From Lepraria neglecta (taxonomy: Eukaryota; Ascomycota; Lecanoromycetes; Lecanorales; Stereocaulaceae): DNA of 64,000 bases. Where the stretch lies: NCBI GenBank assembly GCA_033220425.1, contig CM065647.1, forward strand, positions 310,001 through 374,000. Direction: 5' to 3'. The position numbers were made by a program, and so were the translations under genes. This document shows positions 58,818 through 64,000 of this stretch, piece after piece. Position 1 is the first letter of the stretch. Every line of letters begins with the position of its first letter. The notes under the pieces were generated by a model that had not been told where the DNA came from, searched no databases, and saw nothing but the letters and a program-made list of their open reading frames with translations.

Positions 58818-60206
58818 ATGGCAACTCCACCACCTCCCAGCTATGCACACAGTAGTCCTCCACCGACTACTGGCTATTATCCCCGTGGGTGATCGAGTTA
58901 CCCCAAGCCTAGATGCCTGTCGGGAAGCTGATTGATACCAATAGCTCCTCCTGGAGGACCTCCAGAAAGCCGCACATATCCCCCACCAGGTACGAGAATG
59001 CAAGCCCTTCTGCCTGACTATGCTTACAGAGGATCAAGGTCAATCGTTCCCTCCACCACCAGGACCTGGTTCTCCCGGCTTCCCTCCCCCACAATCCTAC
59101 CCTCCTCCACCTTCGCAGCCCTCCCCATCCCAGCATGCCACCTACCCACCACCTCCTCCGCAGCAACAATACGCCAGTAACGGCCACCGAACATCATACG
59201 CCCCTCCACCGCAAGCTATACCTACCCTAGCCATGCCGGAGAAGAAGCCTCAACCTGAGCTATACCAAGAACCGCCCCCATCTGCGGGACTCGTAGGTAC
59301 ACAACCAAAATACGCACAGCCAGCAGCGTCCAAGGAAAAGCCTTTGAACACCAACCAGTCGTCTCAAATGCCGGGAGGGGCGCCAGCGGCGGGACACTTT
59401 ACTGGCGCTACTGCTACACAAGATGATATAGGGACATTCAATGGAGGCAGCTACCGCATCTCTCACAGAGATAACAACACGATCTTGACGATGCAGTTGG
59501 CTATGGGCTGTCCCTTGCACGCTAAGCCTGGTTCGTAATCTTCCACATCTTGGTGCGATCAGTCGCTGATTCAAATCAACAGGTATCATGATTGCTATGT
59601 CTCCCACCGTCACCCTCAAAGGCGCCATCAAATTCTCAATGAAGAAGCTCATCGGAGGCGGCGAGATTGCAACGTCCTCCTACACTGGTCCGGGCGAAGT
59701 CCTATTCGCCCCACCCTTCCTCGGAGACATTACAACATTAAGGCTTACAGGTAGCGAGACATGGAATGTGGGCAAAGATGCATTCATGGCCTGTACGCAG
59801 GGCGTTGTCAAGGACTTGAAGAACCAAGGGTTCAGTAAAGCCATGTTCTCCGGTGAGGGCCTGTTCGTGTACAGGATTAGCGGCGTTGGGATAATGTGGA
59901 TATCGAGTTTCGGAGCTATCATCAGGAAAGATGTAAGCCATTCCCCATCTCCAGAATATTGTGAGCTGTCATTAATGACCTACCTAGCTTGTGGAAGGCG
60001 AAAAGTACATCATCGATAACGGCCATCTCGTCGCCTGGAACTGCAAATACGTCATGGAACGTGTAGCAAGCGGAGGCATTATCTCCGGCATCAGCAGCGG
60101 AGAAGGTTTGGTGTGCAAGTTTTCCGGACCGGGGACTGTGTTCATGCAAACGAGGAATCCTCAGCAATTTACCATGTGGATGAGCGCCCACGCTGCGATT
60201 GCTTGA
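58818..60206 (+). CDS. aim24: Aim24-family protein, long Pro-rich N-terminus
   Basis: Member of the AIM24 (DUF124, TRAP-like) family; yeast Aim24 is a mitochondrial inner membrane protein that supports MICOS, but this copy has no obvious presequence. Exons 58818-58884, 58945-58989, 59030-59530, 59583-59932, 59988-60206. The first 120 or so residues are Pro/Gln/Tyr-rich ([40 protein letters not shown]), then the domain: [79 protein letters not shown] and [20 protein letters not shown]. All splice joins keep frame. The second intron is only 40 nt. The Pro-rich head is typical of a cytosolic paralogue in filamentous fungi (inference). Confidence 0.88.
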
Positions 60207-60381
60207 GTTGGTTTAAAAGATTAGGGTAGGGATATTGGGAATGACAGCGGGATGATTTTCATATTTGCCTATTTTTCCTATTTTACTCTGGCCATATGTC
60301 TTCTTCCATAGGAATATCCAAGGCATGATTCAAACAATTCAACCTATCCAAGAGTCTCCAGCACTCCATTTTCCAACCTCG

Positions 60382-62215
60382 TCATACCTTCGCGGGTCCC
60401 CACCCCTCCCTCGTCCACCGAGCCGCAATAAGCAACAAACTCCCCACCAGAACACTACTCCCCGCAAACAATTGCGCCCCAAGAAACCCACCATTCATTT
60501 TCCCAAGCAATGCTCCACCCAACGGTGCGCCCGTTAAAGTTGCGACACTAATCCAAAAAAACGAAAACGCCAACCTCACACCAACTTTGTTCTCCGCCTC
60601 AATTGAACATCCTTTCGGGATACTGAATGCCCGGATCAACGGTATATACAGTCCCTGCAGTCCTCCAGCACAGAGACCATAGAAGCATGATAGGAATATT
60701 AGAGAGACGTGTGTTGTGCAGCCGATCCAGAGGTAGAGAGTGAAGGATGTGAGTAGGGCGATTGGGATGAGGGTGTTGAGGGGACCTTGATGATTATGGA
60801 GTCAGCGTTGTGCATTCAAGATGATGATTGGGCTGAAAAACATGTCTCATGAGCCGAAAAATAGTTCGAGCCCATGAATAAGGAAGTACTAGCTCAGAAG
60901 ACATGACTCACCAAGACAGGTGTCGCTAATCAGGCTGGGGAGAATGCGGCCAGGGGCGTTGAGGGCGTTCATGAGGATTAGGAGGGTGATTGAGGGGATT
61001 GGCGGGAGGTGAAGGCTGGTTTGGCCGTAGACGACTATCTGTTAGGGGCCGTGAGAGGTTAGTGGTCGACGTTGGGAAGGGAAGTGGGTGAGGTGTTTAG
61101 GGGGGAATTTAGACGTACGTAGTAGAAGCCGAAATAGATGCCCCAGAGCACGAAGAAGAGGCCTGAAAAAGAGTGTTAGTTTTCGGTAGGTAAAGGAGAT
61201 GTCAAGGCTGGGGTTTACCGGCGGCCATCAATAGATAGGGGATATCGCGGAACATAGTCCAGTCCATCGAAGGTGAAGCTTTGCGCTTCCATCCTTTGCG
61301 TTCACGGACAACAATCTGGGCTGGGATTATGGTGACAAGGACGATCAGCGCGATGACTGTATGAGTATAAGCAAATGATGTTTGTCGTCTCAGAGTGCCG
61401 CGGTCTTACCGCGCACAGTCCACGGAAAGCCGATTTTGGTAACAAGCTGTTGCGTAACGGCCGGAAAAACCATGCCGCCTATAATCAAGTGAGCAAGACC
61501 ATCCATTATTTTGAAGATTAGGAGGCTTCATACCAACAGATCCTCCACTCGAAGCGAGACCAAGCGCCAAGCCAATGTGCTTGGAGAAGTATGACATGAG
61601 TATGAGTGACCCAGACGCAAAAACCAAGCCCATTCCTGCTCCTGTCATAATACCCTGAACAAGGAAGAATTGCCACCAATGCGTGCAGCAGCTGGTGATA
61701 AAGACCGACGCCACCAGCAGGAGACTACCTCCATGGAAACATAGTCCAAAGAGACCCTTGTCGACTAGAGGACTGACGACGATACTCATGAAGAAGAGTA
61801 GGAAGACTTGGGTGGAGCCTATCCAGGCTATTGTAGCGGAGCTTTCATGCGGGAGGAGGACGGTTTCGTAGTAGGCTTGGAAGACGCCGTAAGACTTGCA
61901 GAGGGTTAGCAGCCACTTTTTGCACCGAGGGTCTTGACTTGCTTGATTCAATCCCCTGCGCGTGGTTAACTAATTGCTAAAAGGTCTAATGGGCGCCGCT
62001 TACTGCGCATTCATAATGATGAAGGATCCAACAAACACATGCAGCCAAGCAAGGACTCCTCCATCTGGCGGCTCCTCACTGTCTCCTTCGTCCGTAATGA
62101 CATGGGGTAGGACTTCGATTGGCACTTCACAATATGGGCCATCGTGGACAAAGCCATCAATACGAAAGTCATCAGTATGAAAGGCTCCAAAATTTGAAGA
62201 AGTCACTCCTGACAT
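60382..62215 (-). CDS. MFS transporter, monocarboxylate/riboflavin (MCH) type
   Basis: Major facilitator of the fungal monocarboxylate-transporter-homologue group (Mch5-like, riboflavin or carboxylate uptake). ATG at 62215 on the minus strand (MSGVTSSNFGAFHTDDFRID); stop at 60382. The soluble N-terminus ends in the family signature PPDGGVLAWLHVFVGSFII (D..GG..W). Later: KSYGVFQAYYETVLLPHESS, WIGSTQVFLLFFMSIVVSPL, LILMSYFSKHIGLALGLASS, GMVFPAVTQQLVTKIGFPW and SIEAENKVGVRLAFSFFW. About six short introns split the helices (for example near 61480-61535, 61410, 61210, 61120-61035 and 60910-60785). The frame can be kept throughout, and no break was seen. Substrate not determined. Confidence 0.85.
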
Positions 62216-63487
62216 GATTCGGGTTTCACACTGGAGTAGCCAAAAGAAACTGTAGTAAAGAAAGCCCTCGTCTCTGGTGGTTGCGCTCAAACGAAGGACA
62301 ATCAAAGTAGCCAGTCACGCGTCAAATTTCTCGCACGTAGAATGTGGCAAAAGCATCAACACTCGCCAAACATGTGTTCAAGACGTCGAGTATTAAATCA
62401 ATGGTGTTTCGTTTAAGATCATAAACAGCATAAAATTTTTACACTCTGATCGGAGCGCTGTAAAGCTTGAGACAACTGGCAAGAAATTGCCGGCCGCAAG
62501 GCTTGCTATATATCCTGACGCCATAGTGAATAAGGCGGCGAACACAGCTTTGGCCTCGATGGCAGGGGTGATTCAATATGATGTGGCGAAGGAGTCTTGA
62601 ACCGACACTGCAAACGTGGGGCCAAGGAGTGAATAGTCAGGTGGCAACGAAAAAGTGCAGCGCCTGATGAAACCAACCTGAGTCCAGGCAAAACCTCAAC
62701 GAAAGCACATAGCTCCTTCAGGTAGTATGAAAAAGTATGAAATTTAACAGGATGGCCTTGCAAGAGGTGGCACTCATGCTCAAAGTTGCAGATGCAAGAT
62801 CCCCACCAAAACCGGCGATTCTGCACCTGCTTTCTCCCAATAAGACCTTGTATATTTTGGACTCTAACATGTGAATGAAAAAATGAGCCTAGCGGCAATT
62901 TCCTTCGCTAACATTGCAATGTCATGTGTCTGGTGGTGAGTGCCTGTTTGCTCGACCATACGTCCAGTGAATTGCCTCTTTTTCTCTGCCTGCCGTAAAC
63001 CAAAATCGTGACAAACAAATTCCTGCCTAGGTCAATATGAAATGGCGCAGCACCAAAGAGCTAGACTCAAGATAAACCCTGCAGGTTGCACACTCAAGTC
63101 TATGAGATCGAGATACTTTCGAAGGAAACTGCAAACCCAGGAGGTATAGTCTTAGTTGTGCTAATAATGGAAAATATGCATGACAGTAAATTTGCTTGGA
63201 TTCTTGGAGCTAGAACATACATGTTGAATGGAAGATACGGTGTAACAGACTCCCCGTCTTCCTACCTGCAAGGATTTGTGTAGACTATGGTGCCGATTTA
63301 GCCGACGTAAGGCCGACAAAGAGCGATGCCAAGGCAGAACCGGGCTGTGTTACGACTACCTACAATCCTTCAACTCGATACTTACCCACCCCATTTCCAT
63401 CTCCCTGACCTCATATTTACACCCTCTCAGTCCTCCGAATAATCGGACCGTCCGATGATTAAGCTCCGGCTCTGAAATTTAACCATC
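62216..63487. other. Intergenic region, no gene seen
   Basis: Short frames only. It contains the MFS promoter on the left and the promoter of the SH3 gene on the right. Confidence 0.5.
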
Positions 63488-64000
63488 ATGGAAGAGCAGA
63501 AGGCTGCCATGACCAATAGGTCACTTCGCAATATACGCACCGTTAGTCGATGGATCGTTAGAGGAGATTTGGAGACAGAATAGCTAATATGGTACTAGGA
63601 GCTTGAGTTTCTCACAGATTCCAGCGTCATCACACCTCAACAACTCTCAACATTTCTCTCACAACTTCCCGCCCAGACCAGTCTCCACGCTCCGCTCCAA
63701 ACCCCAAATCCTACACCAGCTCCTACACTACAAATACCTGCATCACCTCCAGTTAACCAGTTTGCCAACACATCGTTCAACGAGAAACAAAACAGCTTCT
63801 ACGCTCCTCAACCTTCACCTGCCCTCCCACCTCCTGCGTATGGATCCTCTCCAGCTCCCGCCTCACTCGCCACAGCCTCCGCCCTCTACGAATACCATCC
63901 ATCCGATGCCGGCGATCTCGCCATCCTCCCTAATGACCGAATCTTTATCACAGAGTTCATGAACGCAGACTGGGCGAAAGGCCGTAACGAACGTACTGGA
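63488..64000 (+). CDS. Lsb1/Pin3-like SH3 protein, partial (runs off the window)
   Basis: SH3 protein like yeast Lsb1/Lsb2(Pin3), which binds Las17/WASP and limits actin patch assembly. Exon 1 is 63488-63541 (MEEQKAAMTNRSLRNIRT); a 57-nt intron joins it to ELEFLTDSSVITPQQLSTFL and SQLPAQ, the N-terminal helical motif of the family. A Pro-rich linker follows (APTLQIPASPPVNQF), then the SH3 domain begins at ASALYEYHPSDAGDLAILPN with ALY and the acidic RT-loop, continuing DRIFITEFMNADWAKGRNER at the window edge with the binding-site Trp. The rest of the SH3 is outside the window. Confidence 0.88.

Overview
This window comes from a filamentous ascomycete fungus (Pezizomycotina). The evidence is: many short spliceosomal introns (about 40-80 nt, GT..AG), a WetA conidiation regulator, fungal-type Erv25, Som1, Aim24, TAF8 and Ade2 proteins, fungal BTB proteins, and an AT-rich transposon block whose C-to-T / G-to-A decay at CpA sites looks like repeat-induced point mutation (RIP). 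The class within Pezizomycotina is not certain; Dothideomycetes is a guess.

Left gene-rich arm (1-12.5 kb): an aldehyde dehydrogenase with a tiny 15-nt exon, the p24 cargo receptor Erv25, a frame-broken BTB gene, the succinate dehydrogenase assembly factor SDHAF2, wetA, an Rds1/ferritin-like stress protein and a GPI-anchored aspartic protease.

Transposon block (12,797-30,084): five elements nested inside one another, each with readable ends and target duplications. A pogo/Fot-type DNA transposon (A, minus strand, 57-bp perfect inverted repeats, TA duplication) was split by a second pogo/Fot transposon (B, plus strand, TA duplication). B was split by a Ty3/Gypsy chromodomain LTR retrotransposon (C, 509-bp LTRs, AAGTA duplication). 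C was split by a second one (D, 413-bp LTRs, TAAAG duplication) and also holds a GC-rich foldback element (E, 521 bp) just beside D. C and D are heavily decayed fossils.

Middle, gene-poor and eroded part (30-42 kb): mostly unassignable sequence, a Tc1/mariner fossil, a 22-bp tandem repeat, an intact MFS (DHA2-like) transporter, a pseudogene of a PAF-acetylhydrolase-like lipase, and a single-exon gene joining C2H2 zinc fingers to a probable OTU-like cysteine protease. A 203-bp inverted-repeat element (MITE-like) lies just before the right arm.

Right gene-rich arm (42.8-64 kb): a 1,407-residue disordered protein with five copies of an ADF(I/L)R-type motif, two neighbouring minus-strand BTB genes with a C-terminal cysteine cluster, the Rad51 paralogue XRCC2 divergently paired with SOM1 over only 95 bp, TAF8 divergently paired with eIF2-beta, ADE2, AIM24, a monocarboxylate-type MFS transporter, and the start of an Lsb1/Pin3-like SH3 protein that runs off the window. 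Most right-arm genes are core housekeeping functions (translation, transcription, purine synthesis, mitochondrial protein maturation, DNA repair).
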